Assembly: GCF_043290135.1 (NCBI RefSeq)
Contig: NW_027464589.1
Location: 5,833,001-5,897,000 of the forward strand
Direction: 5' to 3'
Source of the DNA: Rhipicephalus microplus
Lineage: Eukaryota > Arthropoda > Arachnida > Ixodida > Ixodidae
Length of the DNA stretch: 64,000 nt
Positions within the stretch are counted from its first letter, which is position 1. Each line of letters begins with the position of its first letter. The position numbers and the translations under genes are program-made. The notes under the pieces were generated by a model, which made no database searches, was not told the DNA's origin, and was given only the letters and a program-made list of their open reading frames with translations. This document shows, one piece after another, positions 34,060-45,760 of this stretch.

Positions 34060-36181
34060 CAGTGAAAGCTCGTTAATTCACACCTCATTAATTTAAAATT
34101 TTGGATAATTCGAAATGGTCGCCGCAGTGCATAGGAGACCATGTGTAAAACGATTCGTTAATTCGAACAGAAATTGCTGCCTCTACGGATAATTCGAAGC
34201 GCGTGCCGCCGAGCGTCATCATCGTCAAACACTAGTGGAAGCTTTTACGGTCGAACGATAGGTGGCACGACCAGTTTTTTCGAGCTTCAAGTGGCCTCCG
34301 AGCGAATGGCGAGCAAAGTATGGCCTCCAAAATCCAGGGAGCAATTTTTTTTTTTCCGTAGCCCTCCCGCTATCTCAGCGCCTGGCGCCACTTGTACGCG
34401 GGACCCACGGGACGCTGAGGAGTCGGCGGAGTAGTCCTAGCTGTCCTAGGCCGCTCCCGGCAGCGTCACTTTGTTCCTCGAGCACATTGTTCGTTCACGC
34501 CGTCAAGCCGTCTTATTCCGCATCGAAGTTGCAAGATGCTGCGGGGAAACTACAGCGCGAAAACTGTCAAGGAGAAGGTGGAGATTTTGCGACAGGTTGA
34601 CCAAGGGAACTCGAGCAAATACGAAATTGCGAGGAAGCACGGCATACCTCCGAGAACGTTCTCAACCTATATACGTAACAGGACGGCCATTGAAAACGCC
34701 TATGAAGCCGAGGATTTTGGCGCCAGTCGAAAAAGGCTAAGGACAGCGAAGTTCCCGGAACTGGAGTCAGCTTTGATTATCTGGGTTAAAGAAATGAGAG
34801 CCCAGAGTATCGCATTGAGCGGCCCTATCAACATGGCCAAGGCAGCCGATTTCGCCCTGCTCTTGGACATTGAAGACTTTGTCGCCTCCGAGGGATGGTT
34901 TCATCGTTTCAGGGAGCGGCACAATCTTGTATTCCCCACGTTATCCGACGAGGCAAAGGAAGTGGACGTCAAAACATGCGCTACTTGGAGAAGCGACACC
35001 CTGCAGCAGTACTTGGAGAGCTACTCACCACAGGATGTGTTTAACGCTGACGAGACAGCGTTATTTTTCAAGTTGCAGCCAGACAAGACGATCACCTACA
35101 AGGGAGACAGCTGTGCTGGCGGCAAGCGCAGCAAAGAGCGTGTCACTGTTCTGGTCGCCGCAAATATGACCGGTACGGAAAAGGTCCCCCTTTTTGTGAT
35201 TGGCAAAGCACTCAAGCCACGGTGCTTCAAAAACATTCGCTCACTGCCGACGGAGTACGCCGCAAACAAGAAAGCCTGGATGACAGGTGACCTATTCAGG
35301 AAGTGGCTACTGAAATTCGACAGGCGAATGGAACAGGGCGGCAGACGCGTTCTTCTTGTCGTCGACAACTTTTCGGCGCACAAAGTCGACGTTGAGCTGA
35401 GAGCAACTAAGTTGGTGTTTTTTCCGGCAAATACGACTGCGGCCCTACAGCCAATGGACCAGGGTGTGATAAGGAACATTAAGTGCTTTTATAGGCGTCA
35501 CGTGCTGGAGAGAATGATTTTGTGCGCAAGCGACAGGAAGGACTTCGGCATTACGCTGCTCACTGCCATGCACATGTTGGTGCGCGCATCGGAACAGGTG
35601 ACCGCAACCACAATCGCAAACTGTTTCCGCCACAGTGGATTTGCAGCTGCTGGAAGTGCGCAGGATAGTTGTGACGTCGACGTGGATGGGGCTGAGGAGC
35701 TCATGCCAGTGGCATTGCGCGACACTCTTCGGGGTGTACGTTTTGTCGATTATGTTGAAGTTGACACCGGTGCATCGGTGTGTGGTGCCCTGACTGATGA
35801 GGACATTATCGCTCAAGTAGCCGGTGTGCAGCCTGATGCTGAAGAGCCAGAAGGTGAGGAAGACGAAAATGATGAAGCGCCTGTGCACCCGTCAGCTTCT
35901 GCGGTGATGGAGGCACTTAATGTGGCGTGTCTCTTCTTCAGCTTTGAAGAGGGTGAAGAGGATTCCCTGCACCGCGTCCGCGCGCTGGAACAGAGAGCCG
36001 CAGCTGTGGCATTCAGAGAAAAGAAGCAGATGGTCATCACCGACTTTTTTGGTCAATAAATATTTTTCGTGCCCCCACCCCCGAAATCCACCCATTTTTG
36101 CTCACTTTCATTATTTCAAATTTTGTTTAATTCGAAATTGCTCAGTGTTCCCGTGGAATTCGAATTAACGAGCTTTTACTG
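34060..36181 (+). mobile_element. Tigger/pogo DNA transposon, apparently complete
   Basis: 2,122 bp bounded by TA on each side (34058-34059, 36182-36183). The ends are imperfect inverted repeats (CAGTGAAAGCTCGTTAATTC at left; right end reversed reads CAGTAAAAGCTCGTTAATTC). It holds one intact transposase. Inserted in the RT domain of the LINE, so it is the youngest layer of that branch. Confidence 0.97.
34536..36059 (+). CDS. Tigger-type transposase, intact
   Basis: 507 codons without a stop. Residues 1-60 form a helix-turn-helix (KTVKEKVEILRQVDQG...KYEIARKHGIPPRTFSTYI). A CENP-B-type second DNA-binding domain follows (about 70-135, IIWVKEMRAQ, WFHRFRERHN). The DDE_1 catalytic core has FNADETALFF (Asp 172), LLVVDNFSAH (Asp 277) and LQPMDQGVIR (Asp 308). 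The 30-residue spacing between the last two fits the pogo/Tigger family. An acidic tail and a terminal TDFFGQ (PIP-box-like) end the protein. It would excise and insert the element at TA sites; with both ends present the copy may be competent. Confidence 0.95.
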   Translation: MLRGNYSAKTVKEKVEILRQVDQGNSSKYEIARKHGIPPRTFSTYIRNRTAIENAYEAEDFGASRKRLRTAKFPELESALIIWVKEMRAQSIALSGPINMAKAADFALLLDIEDFVASEGWFHRFRERHNLVFPTLSDEAKEVDVKTCATWRSDTLQQYLESYSPQDVFNADETALFFKLQPDKTITYKGDSCAGGKRSKERVTVLVAANMTGTEKVPLFVIGKALKPRCFKNIRSLPTEYAANKKAWMTGDLFRKWLLKFDRRMEQGGRRVLLVVDNFSAHKVDVELRATKLVFFPANTTAALQPMDQGVIRNIKCFYRRHVLERMILCASDRKDFGITLLTAMHMLVRASEQVTATTIANCFRHSGFAAAGSAQDSCDVDVDGAEELMPVALRDTLRGVRFVDYVEVDTGASVCGALTDEDIIAQVAGVQPDAEEPEGEEDENDEAPVHPSASAVMEALNVACLFFSFEEGEEDSLHRVRALEQRAAAVAFREKKQMVITDFFGQ

Positions 36182-36183
36182 TA

Positions 36184-37939
36184 TACCTAAAGTTAGTTTT
36201 CCTGCATCAATGTTATCAATTATTAGCTCCTTTTGACATAACAATGCCGTCTCTGTCGACCTGCCTGGGCGGAATCCGGGCTGACAGTCAGACAGAATGT
36301 TATTCTTTAAAAAAAAGTCATTGATTCTAGCTGAGATCACCTTCTCTAAACCCTTAGAAAAGGTAGACAGAATAGAAATAGGCATATAGTTCCCTAAGTC
36401 ATTTCGATTACCGCCTTTAAAAATCACCGAGACCCTGGCTTTCTTCATAGCACTTAGAAAATGGCCAGTTTCTAGAACAAAATTAAACACAAATGCAAGG
36501 TGGATTACGATGACGTCAATTAAAAGTTTTATTAGTCTGATTTGAATGCCATCTGCATCAACAGCATTGCTATTTTTTAGGCCCAAAAAAGTACGAGAAA
36601 TCTCAGTGTCATCAGTCGGCTCGAAAAAAATGCTATGCATACATCTGTTAAGAGCTGTTCCAGTGACCGCGCTATCCGATGACGTCATCATGTTCACGAA
36701 GTGATTATTGAAGCGTTCAGTTAAAGAGACGCCTGTGACCTTTTCATTGTTTAGGGTAACTTCATGGAAAGGCTGTTTCACATTTTTTGGTCTTATGGCA
36801 TCGTTGATAATTTTCCACGTTTTTTCAGGATTTTTCCTCTGTACCGAAGCAAAAAGGGTTTCATAATAGTTGGCTTTAGCTTTTCGCAGTTCTTTGTTTA
36901 TTGCATTTCGTAACTTCTTAAATGCAACGAGATCGCTTTCTTCACGTGTGCGTAAAAATCTATTGAATAACCTATTTTTTTTACTTATCATCGTAACGTG
37001 TTGAGGCTGCACCCAAGGCTTTCTAATACGTTTCTTTACTTTGCCTTTTTTTAGTGGAAAAGATAAATTGTAAAGATGAGTGAAAATTGACAGGAATTTG
37101 CCGTATGCCTCACTAGCATCTTTTGTGTTATATAAAGAGGACCAGTCTGTGCGCAATGCAAGTGCGCGAAAATGTTGCATATTTTCCTTAGATAGACATC
37201 TATAACTGAACGTGGTATCAGGCAAGCATTTTTCATTAACGTAAAATGAGCATACTACGTATATTTGGCAGTGGTCGCTGATATCATAGCTGATGGTCCC
37301 GGCTGTATAAATCTGTGTACCAGCGTTAACTATGAAATTATCGAGAGCCGATCGACAAGATGCCGTCACACGAGTAGGTGTTTTGATAACGCTACAGAAA
37401 CAGAGGGAATCCATAAGGTTAACAGTTGCACGGGTCGAAGTGCCATCATCGAGCATGTTAATGTTGAAGTCGCCACCAAGAAGAACTTTGTACTTGTGAA
37501 AAGAAGCCTGCTCTAAAAGTTTTTCAGTGAATTCTAAGAAATTAGACACGTTGCCAGTAGGTGGTCGGTAAATCACGACAAACAGAATGTTGTCTGATTT
37601 AACGCTGAGCACTTCATAATGGGGCGTGGTGCAGGTGAATTCCTCAAGCACATCGCAATGTATGCCGCGCTTAACATGCAGTGCAATGCCACCACCACGT
37701 TTTCCTGTGTGATTAAGAAAAAAATGGCTATACCCATCTATGATAAGCATTTCACTGTGTTGTTGATACCATGTTTCAGAGAACACAATAACATCAAATG
37801 AAAAAGTAAACTCGGCAAGAAACATTGCTAGAATGTCTTGCCTATGAGCGAGTGAACGAGAGTTCACATGAAGGGCAGAAATGTTTCTCCCGTGTGAAGG
37901 CAGGGATATTTCAGATGGTAGGCTAAATTCTCTATACAT
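36184..37939 (-). pseudogene. ORF2, N-terminal half (endonuclease and RT start) of the second LINE
   Basis: One open frame of about 585 codons up to the Tigger insertion. Endonuclease motifs: ALHVNSRSL, VFSETW, VVIYRPPTG, LLGGDFNINML and DISDHCQIYV. The RT fingers follow (KARVSVIFKGG, LGNYMPISIL, DCQPGFRPGRSTETALL). The frame itself is undamaged; it is cut only by the transposon. Confidence 0.92.
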
Positions 37940-37988
37940 TGTGCAGTCGAAAGGAATATGAAGACCTTGAGATTACGTAGACTGCATT

Positions 37989-38774
37989 CTACACGATCTT
38001 TTGAAGGTCAGCTTCCGAAGCAATATGGATTGCACTGCTAGCCTCAGTTTCGCGCACAAGTACCTTTCCGTTTCGCGTCCATACAAAGTGCCATTGATAT
38101 TCACGCCTTCTTGCCAAGGCTAATGAAAGAAGACGCTTCAACGCCGGACACAGATGCTCATTAACAAATACTCTGGCATCATCAGGAATTCCAACCTGGT
38201 TATTTCGCACCCTGGCCTTCCGCACCTTCTCAAGGACCGTGTCCCTCTTCTGTACGCTTTTGAACTGAACAATTATGTTAGACTTTCCAGCTTCTCGGGT
38301 GGGCACACGGTGACAAACTTCAATATCAGAAGGTGCTATGTGCTCACCAAGTACATCACCAATTTTTCCAACGAGTCCTGCAACACATTCGTTTTCCTGT
38401 TGTATAAGCCCTTTAATTTCTACGTTTGACCTGCACGAGTATTGCTCAGATTGAACAACTCTCTTCTGAAGTTGCTGAATGATGTTATCATTCTCTTTGC
38501 ACTTAGCACGTAGCTCTTCATTAGCTCTCCTCAGGGCTTCCCTTTCCTCTGTGGCCTCCCTAAGGCCCTTTTTCATGTCCTCGAACTTATCGCTCATAAA
38601 CTTAACACTGTCTGTTAAAGTCTTCATTTCAGCACGAAGTTCCCGAATTTCGGATCGGCTTCCTTTTTCATTCGTAGGCTTTGTCATGTCTTTCGAAATG
38701 AAGGATAGTAGCAGTTGAAAGAATGTGTAACGCAAAAACAAGTGAACAAGTGAACAGCAGGTACACAGCAACAC
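37989..38774 (-). CDS. ORF1 protein of the second LINE
   Basis: Open frame; the likely start is the internal Met at about 38686 (MTKPTNEKGS), because the preceding residues look like translated UTR. A long coiled coil (SEIRELRAEMKTLTDSVKFM ... EELRAKCKENDNIIQQLQKR) precedes an RNA-binding domain (VEIKGL, EVCHRVPTREAGKSNIIVQF). Resembles L1-type ORF1 trimeric RNA chaperones. No 2A motif here, unlike the neighbouring LINE. Confidence 0.85.
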   Translation of the reverse strand: MLLCTCCSLVHLFLRYTFFQLLLSFISKDMTKPTNEKGSRSEIRELRAEMKTLTDSVKFMSDKFEDMKKGLREATEEREALRRANEELRAKCKENDNIIQQLQKRVVQSEQYSCRSNVEIKGLIQQENECVAGLVGKIGDVLGEHIAPSDIEVCHRVPTREAGKSNIIVQFKSVQKRDTVLEKVRKARVRNNQVGIPDDARVFVNEHLCPALKRLLSLALARRREYQWHFVWTRNGKVLVRETEASSAIHIASEADLQKIV

Positions 38775-38840
38775 AGAAAGGCAGCAGCGACAGCGTAAAT
38801 TATTCAGTTACGAACTGTGCATAATTCGTACACCAACCTG

Positions 38841-39263
38841 CAGTACAGGGAACAGTTTTTTAGCGTTGCGTCGATGTGCCATCACTGCTGCCAAGTGTGG
38901 GTCCAGCGCCAGGCAAGCGGCTTTTGTAGGGCTTGTCCCGATGATGTCGGCGGCGGAAGAGCAGTCAGGGAAATGATGCAAGCAGACCAAGGCTCACGGT
39001 GACCAGCGAAATTTGGGATATCTGCAGTACAGGGAACAGTTCTTTAGCGTTGCGCCGATGTGCCCTCACTGCTGCTAAGTGTGGGTCCAGCGCCAGGCAA
39101 GCGGCTTTTGTAGGGCTTGTCCCGATGACGTCGGCGGCGGAAGAGCAGTCAGGGAAATGATGCAAGCAGACCAAGGCTCACAGTGACCAGCGAAATTGGG
39201 GATATCTGCAGTATAGGGAACAGTTTTTTAGCGTTGCACCGATGTGCCGTCACTGCTGCCAAG
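38841..39263 (-). repeat. 184-bp tandem repeats in the LINE 5' UTR
   Basis: Units start (plus strand) at 38841, 39025 and 39209 with CAGTACAGGGAACAGTT, exact period 184 bp; two full units and a 55-bp partial. They lie upstream of ORF1 and stop exactly at the TAGTT duplication, so they belong to the LINE. Similar monomer arrays serve as promoters in mouse L1. Confidence 0.93.
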
Positions 39264-39520
39264 TAGTTGAAATCAAATAGAAGATATGAACATTTGCTGG
39301 GCACGTAGTACACAGGCAGGATAACCACTGGTCACTAAGGGTAACTGACTGGATTCACAGAGAAGGAAAACACACAAAGTCATGAAAGAAGGTTAGGTGG
39401 GCTGATGAGATTAAAAAGTTTGTACATATATTGAGGCAGCAGAAAGCACAGGACCAAGTTGATTGGCCGATCATGGGAGAGGCCTTTGCCCTGCAGTGGG
39501 TGTAACGAGGCAGATGATAC

Positions 39521-42199
39521 GCCAAAAACAAGCATTGACATGCACGCAAGCAGTGAGCCTAGTGTTGAAACGTATGTCAATATTTGCGCTTTGAAACATG
39601 TTTGTTTACATGACAGAGTTTACGCAATTATATTGAGAAGTAATAAGTAATTTGCATTCACTTAAATTTCTTCCACTGTGACTCCATGACCATCATTTGT
39701 AGCTTGTCCAATGGCTCTAGTTCAGCATACAAAATCTCATCTGCTGAAAAATGCTGCTGTTCGGTTGTTTTCCACCTCTAGTAAATTTACTTTGGTTTGA
39801 ATTTGCAAAATGCTGTGACCACTCTGGACAGACTTGTGCAAGCATCAACGAAAACAAGGGGCTCCCAGTTTGTATTAGCTGTTGTGGGTACCAATGTGTT
39901 CAAACTGTTGAGAGATTTCCCCCCATTGAAATACACAGGGCTGTGCACTTTTACCTAATCAAGTTAAAATAACGACCTTTTACTGTAATAATATTTGTTC
40001 TATGTAAAAGACTGACACATGACAAGGCATTTTTAAAGGTATGCTATTTTTTAACAAAACAATGACTGAGTGCACTCAGTAGGCATAATCAGAGTTGGCC
40101 AGTGTTTGTACATGTTGATGATTCCAATGTCTACTAACAGCTATATTCTTGATATTTATGTGAAGTATATAACCAAAAGGAATAGTTTTGTATGATGCCC
40201 GTGTTAAGAGTGAGGCAGGCAGTTAGGAACTAGTGAAGAATAAAATTGATTCAGCTTCTGCCGTTGCTCATCGTTTCAGCAGTGTCTTTGATGACTATGC
40301 ACCATTGGCACAAAAAAAAAAACTCACTTATTGATCTGTCAATGCAAAGCATAAAAGCTTTGAAGGTAATTCAAAAAGTAAGGGTCATTTGGTTCCAAGC
40401 AAGTAAATATTCATTAACAAAAGTTATTCTTGGTGGGCTTAGTATAGCGAAAAGCTACTTCATTTTTTTACAGAATAACTGCTAACTTCTTAGTACTTCT
40501 AATACCGTTGCAGTAGTTTCTTTGGTCAATCTAGATAAAAGATCGCCATATTGTATTTAAACCTGTTGCAAACGGTGGTCTTGCATTTCTCACTCTTCAA
40601 ATGGTACACCAAGCCATAGTTTCATGTGAAAGAAGAGGAACTTATCGCATGGTGCTGGCTCAGGACAGTAGGGCGAGCAATTAGTGTTCCCTACCAAAAT
40701 ATTTGATCTTGCCATTGGCTCCGATTGTGGTGCAAGAATGCGTGGTGTCATGTAGGAGGTCGATTACGGATGAGAATTTGTGACGTCATCAATGTTTATC
40801 GTACTTATTAATTACTGTGGTGAGTGTTTCACAGTATATGTCAGCTGTAAGCGTGGCCCACATTTTATGAAATTAAACACTAAAAATGCCCTTTTTTGAT
40901 TTAAAAATGATAGGCATCATTTTGTTACTGGAGTGAGATAATTGCTTGAGTTTTTTTTTTTTCGTGAATATGAGTGGTGCTACCACTGTGTTGTTTCTGC
41001 GAATGCGTACACTATGAAACATCGTCATCTGTGCAACAGTGTGCAAGAACAAATCATCTCTGTTTTATCGGTAGCAGTCCAAGAACGCTCATCCACTTGA
41101 TGTCTTTTCTTGAGTTCGTCGGTAAGCATATTTGGAACCTAGCTTTACATATCTGGACATATTGGCTACAATTGTGCAAAGTGTAGTGAGACCAACAAGA
41201 GGAACTTTGTTTTACGGACCAGTAACTGTTAGTCCTCAATCTATTGCGATATCGTGTCCACTTGAACTGCTTGGTCGGTCTGGATGCTTGGCGTGATGCT
41301 CCACTCTTTTTTGTATGCATTTGTGCAGCCATTTCGGAAGTCTCAACACTGTGTTTTGACACTTGTTTCACTCCTCACAGTTGGTCCATGAACTGTGCAC
41401 AACTCCTCGTAAATTGGAAAAGCTAGCGATTCTTTTGCATGCAAAAATGTAAATGCAGTGTGCACCTCATAAAGAGCGGAAGCAACTATACTCGCCAACA
41501 TTGTTGTCTGCCTTCCCCGTCAAGCAGATGACTACTGAGCCAGAACAATCACTTCAGTGCTTTTGCTGAGAAGTAGCAGATTGTGCTGTGCGCATAACTC
41601 TTCAGTCTGACGTGCAAATACTGAAAGAATAGGAAATGGCCCTCACTTTATGAGTGACCATCATAGACAATTTCATTATACAGATTTGACTGCAATGATT
41701 ACTCACTGGCTATTTTTCCAACATTGCTACCGTGACTTCCAGCACTTCTCGGCTGTCTAGTGTTACTAGTGTTCCAAATGACCCTGTTGTATGCGTATAT
41801 TTCATGTGCAGTGTATTGTGAGTAGTGTCCACTGGTGCATAATTTCTTTTTTACGAACGAGTGCTTTTGGGAACACCAACAGGCATCCTTTATCTCGTGC
41901 GTCAGCTGATCAACAGTAGGAGAGCAAGGGCAAGGATAGCTCATTTTCTTAACTTGTCATTCATGACAACTTTCACAAGAATGTTGACTTGCCGAGATGT
42001 TTGACTCAGGCTTTTATTATTCGACAACTGTTACTCAATTAAAGTGCCTGTCACTGCAGCATTTCAACCTCCTTTGAAACGTAAACCAAGTTTCCTTTTC
42101 AACATGATCCTGCAATACAGTGTCTACTGTATTGGAAGGTTCTCGTCCGTATATAAAAGGGGCAGCGAAAACCCAGTAGTAGCTTGTAAGGCAATATTA
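39521..42199. other. No recognised gene; mariner trace inside
   Basis: AT-rich sequence. Only the mariner fragment (next entry) and a 9-bp-stem hairpin at about 42112-42133 stand out. Confidence 0.5.
40560..40705 (-). pseudogene. Mariner-like transposase fragment
   Basis: The minus strand reads NCSPYCPEPAPCDKFLFFHM and continues KLWLGVPFEE, close to the SPDLAPxDxxLF...G..F block around the third catalytic Asp of mariner transposases. A stop follows. Neighbouring 41050-41430 may hold more of it but shows no motif I trust. Confidence 0.5.
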
Positions 42200-43530
42200 T
42201 ACGCTTAGGTGACGAACGGGAGAACTTGGTTCCAATTTGAATAATCAAAGGTGACATACATTGACAGCATATTGCCAACAGTACGGTTGAAGCACTCCGT
42301 CATGCCATTCGTTCGAGGGTGGTACGCAGTACTTGTGCGGTGCACGATTCGGCATTCCTTGAGTAATGCCTTCAAGGCGTCAGAAAGAAACGCACGGCCT
42401 CCGTCACTTAATAGCTCGCGAGGGGCACCATGATGCAGAATGAAACGTCGCAACAGAAACCTTCCAACGACATGGGCTGTGGCAGTCGGCAGCGCGGCTG
42501 TTTCAGCATGGCGTGTCAGATGGTTTATCGCAACAATAATCCAGGGATTACCAGCTAAAGTTGATGGTAGTGGTTTATAAATGTCAATGCTGACGCGATC
42601 AAAAGGTCGACTAGGACAAGAAGGAGGTTGTGACGGGTAGATTTGCCCGGGAGGTAACTTTCGTCATTGGCACTGAGCACACGAGCGAATGAATTTCCGC
42701 ACGTAGTTATATATGCCTCGCCAATAAAATCTGAGTCGAAGCCTAGCGTATGTCTCGAAGGGGCATGAGACAATACAGCCTTGAGAAGTGAATCGTTATT
42801 AGACATTAATTTCATATATAATTAGTACTCTCAAGAAAGACATAGTGAAAAGTATTAATGAAATGAGCACGCAGCACTAAGACTTGGTGGGCATTCTTCT
42901 GTAGTATGCTGGCAGCCACATTAAGTTGCAAAACTGAAAACACTGGAGTGCATGTCTTTTTCCTTAGCGCTGTTGTTGTAGCAAGCTGCTGCTGAAAAAA
43001 CAGTCATCTGCCAGTTGTATGCCTGGTATCTAAAATGTGTAGGTGGGGAGGGGAGGGGGAGATGGGATCGTGAGCAACAGTGAATGCAGACAAGTGGAAT
43101 ATTTTCACAAGATGCTTTAGTTGTTCTAAAATATGAGTCTGCACATACATCACGTACAACTTGGCCTGCTCATACAACGAAGAAAAAAATAACTTCAATA
43201 AAGAAAATGAGACATCGAGTGTTTAGTTACACCAAGCTCATAACAAAAATTTTCCACCGTGCAGCATTCAATTGACTAAGAATAAGAAATTGACTTCAAC
43301 GGTCGGTCGGCCCGCCCGCCCACTTCTGGTTGCTCTCGTGATTACTCCTTAGCTTTGGGTAAACCAAGTTAGTATGGGGGTCAGTCGGTCGGGTCTAAGT
43401 GACCAAATGTGGGCTGATCGTGGCAGGCGAGAAGAATGTCGTCACAACTAAATAGCACAACTAAAAGATAGGTTCTCTCATTGCCCTTGGAGTTTTTCTT
43501 ATACAAGACTCCATCTCGCAGACAGAACGA
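42200..43530 (-). pseudogene. Gypsy integrase remnant, split
   Basis: The N-terminal finger starts at about 43520 (RDGVLYKKNSKGNE, ACHDQPTFGHLD), breaks at about 43395 and resumes at about 42760 (RLRFYWRGIYNYV, FIRSCAQCQ). The catalytic core follows: RVSIDIYKPL, LLSDGGRAFL and YHPRTNGMTECFNRTV. It stops at NQVLPFVT near 42205. Confidence 0.8.
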
Positions 43531-43576
43531 CAACAGACCTCAAGAAATACATCGAGGTATGGAAGAATTGCGTCCT

Positions 43577-44900
43577 TCAAGGTTTTTGGCAGCTGTGCAA
43601 ATTTTGTTGTCCGCGCGCTGTCGTGTAATAAAATCCATTAGTAAGGGCCCCAAGGAAACCACCGTCATCCTCGGTGTAGTGGCCACAAACTTCGACAGGT
43701 GAACGGGACAATGAATGAGCATCTTTGTGCTGGAGACCAGATTTGTAAGCAGTCCCGCAATCGTATTCCTGCAGCCGAAGACTCCATCGTGCTAGTCGCC
43801 CACACGGGTCCCGTGAGTTGGCTAACAAGCACAACGAATGATGGTCGATCACTACCTTGAAGTGGCGTCCATAAAGTTAAGGCCTAAATTTCATCGTTGC
43901 CCATACAGCAGCGAGGCACTCTTTCTCTAACGTGGAGTAGTTTACCTCGGCGTGGGAAAGAGTGCAGCTAGCGTACGCTATCACTCGCTCTGTGCCCTGT
44001 TGTTGTTGTACGAGGACAGCACCAAGACCCACGTCACTGGCATCGTATGACTTTCAGTCTCAGCATCTTGGTCAAAGTGAGCGAGGACTAGTGGTGTCTG
44101 CAAACGCTCCCATAGTTCAGAGAAAGCTGCGTCCTATTCTTCCTTGCAGACGAATGGAACATCTTCACGAGTGAGTCGAGTGAGCGGTTCAGCAATCCTA
44201 GAAAAATTGGCTATAAAGCGGCGATAGTACACGCAGAGCCCTAGAAAGCGATGTACTGCCTTTTTATCTCGTGGAACAGGAAACGAGGCCACGGCAGTAC
44301 TTTTCTCAGGGTCTGGTCGAATACCATCCACACTGACAACATGGCCGAGAAACTTCAGTTCCTTGTAACTGAAGTGGCATTTTTCTGGTTTAAGTGTCAG
44401 GTTAGCAGAGAGGAGCGCTTCCAGCACATTCTGCAGACGGTTCAGGTGCTCCTCAAATGTCGCAGAAAACGGGACATCATCATCCAGATAAACTAGGCAC
44501 GTGTGCCACTTTAGACCTGTAAGAATAGTGTCATCATTCTCTGGAATGTCACAGGTGCAGAACAGAGGCCGAAGGGAAGCACTTTGAATTTATATAAGCC
44601 ATCCGGTGTAATGAAGGTGGTTTTTTCACGATCTCGTTCATCAACTTTGATCTGCCAATAGCCACTTTTCAAGTCTATCGATGAAAAATACTTGGTCCGC
44701 CGCAGTCTGTTGAGGGAATCCTCGATGCGGGGCAGTGGATAGACGTCTTTTTAGTCACGCTGTTAAGTTTCCTGTAGTCCACGCAGAAGCGCAGTGATCC
44801 ATCTTTTTTCTTCACGAACACGTCCAGAGATGACCAGGCACTTTTCGAAGGTTGGATAGCGTCATCTTGCAACATCTCTTCGACTTGAGCATTTATCACG
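43577..44900 (-). pseudogene. Gypsy RT and RNase H remnant
   Basis: RT: LRFCVDYRKLN (about 44770), YLDDDVPFSATFEEH (about 44480), LTLKPEKCHFSYKELKFLGH (about 44400) and a FLGLCVYYRRFI connection. RNase H lies between about 44130 and 43577, ending [10 protein letters not shown] ... [11 protein letters not shown] (His-Asn-Asp-type C-terminal block). Broken by several frameshifts. Confidence 0.82.
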
Positions 44901-45099
44901 TCACGTTCCTTTGCCTAATCGCGGTAAGGGTGTTGTTTTATGGGCGAGGTGTCGGTATACGTAATTATTCGGTTTTTGGCGATCGGTGTCTGATGAACCT
45001 TCGAGGTGGACGTGAAGCACTCTTTAAACTTATATAGCAGTTCACATAGCTCGGTCCGTTCTTGTTCCGAGAGGGTCGAGTTGACATCAACTTTTGCAA

Positions 45100-45760
45100 G
45101 CAGTCAAGTTGCGTCACTTGGTGTCGGTCGAAGCCTTGTCGTAAGCTGATGTAGATGCGAACCATTCAGAAACGTCTGCGATAGGGTAGGCAAAAGCAAT
45201 GGCGGTGTCACGAAACAGGTGCCAGTTCACGTTACTGAAATTAGTCACAAGTAAGGCACAGTATCCGTCATAAAGCGTGATGAGGCTGCGTGCAGTGCAG
45301 ACATGTAGCGCGAACAAAAGTGCCAAGTTACCTTCGGCGACAACCTCACCATCTCGTAACTTGTCGGAAAACACATCAACTAGGACACTTGAACGCAGAG
45401 GCAATGTGATGCTGTCGGCAGAAACGCGAAACGTGCTGTCACGGATGTCGTCAGATTTGTCGGAGGATCCAGCTGTCGAAAACGTCACGGTTTGCTCTCG
45501 AAGATCAATAATAGCGCCGTGCTCCCACAAAAAGTCGACTCCCAGGATTAGGTCTCAGGAACAGTAACTAAGTACAAGGCAGCTGGCGAGAAACGTACGT
45601 TCCCGAATGCTCACTCTGATAGTGCACATGCCGATTGGGGTGGCTACGTGCCCACTGGCAGTACAAATTTGTGCTTCGTACCAAGGTGTAACAACTTTCT
45701 TTATGTGCACTGCTAGTTTTCGCTCACGATCGAATAGTCCGCACCTGTGTCCAATCATGC
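45100..45760 (-). pseudogene. Gypsy protease remnant
   Basis: An LDTGADYSIV active-site segment is readable on the minus strand at about 45755-45730, preceded by a stop. A downstream frame (45114-45530) holds a GAIIDLREQTVTF flap-like part. Confidence 0.6.

Larger units (their letters stand above)
32514..39263 (-). mobile_element. CR1/L2-group LINE (second), split by a Tigger transposon
   Basis: About 4.6 kb of LINE sequence bounded by TAGTT duplications (32509-32513, 39264-39268). It has tandem repeats at its 5' end, ORF1 and a long ORF2, and sits inside the RTE. Removing the Tigger (34060-36181) rejoins ORF2 between LTLGI and FTDYSKAFDRL. A +1 frameshift near 34017 and another near 33490 disable ORF2. 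ORF2 ends near 32979 (RKQIRQYFCKSE-stop), followed by about 450 bp of 3' UTR. Confidence 0.92.
27690..39520 (+). mobile_element. RTE fragment split into three by nested insertions
   Basis: The three plus-strand segments, 27690-27887, about 32421-32513 and 39264-39520, are collinear with one stretch of the RTE at 57450-57970 (LSYGAETW-type region, then DKKRTEW, then GHVARR, tail). The first break is the SINE/LINE block with an 18-bp duplication (27870-27887 = 32421-32438). The second is a LINE flanked by TAGTT (32509-32513 and 39264-39268). This RTE is the oldest layer of the complex. Confidence 0.9.

Noticed and set aside
35445..35888. Minus-strand frames inside the Tigger transposase
   Set aside because: Antisense shadows of the transposase.
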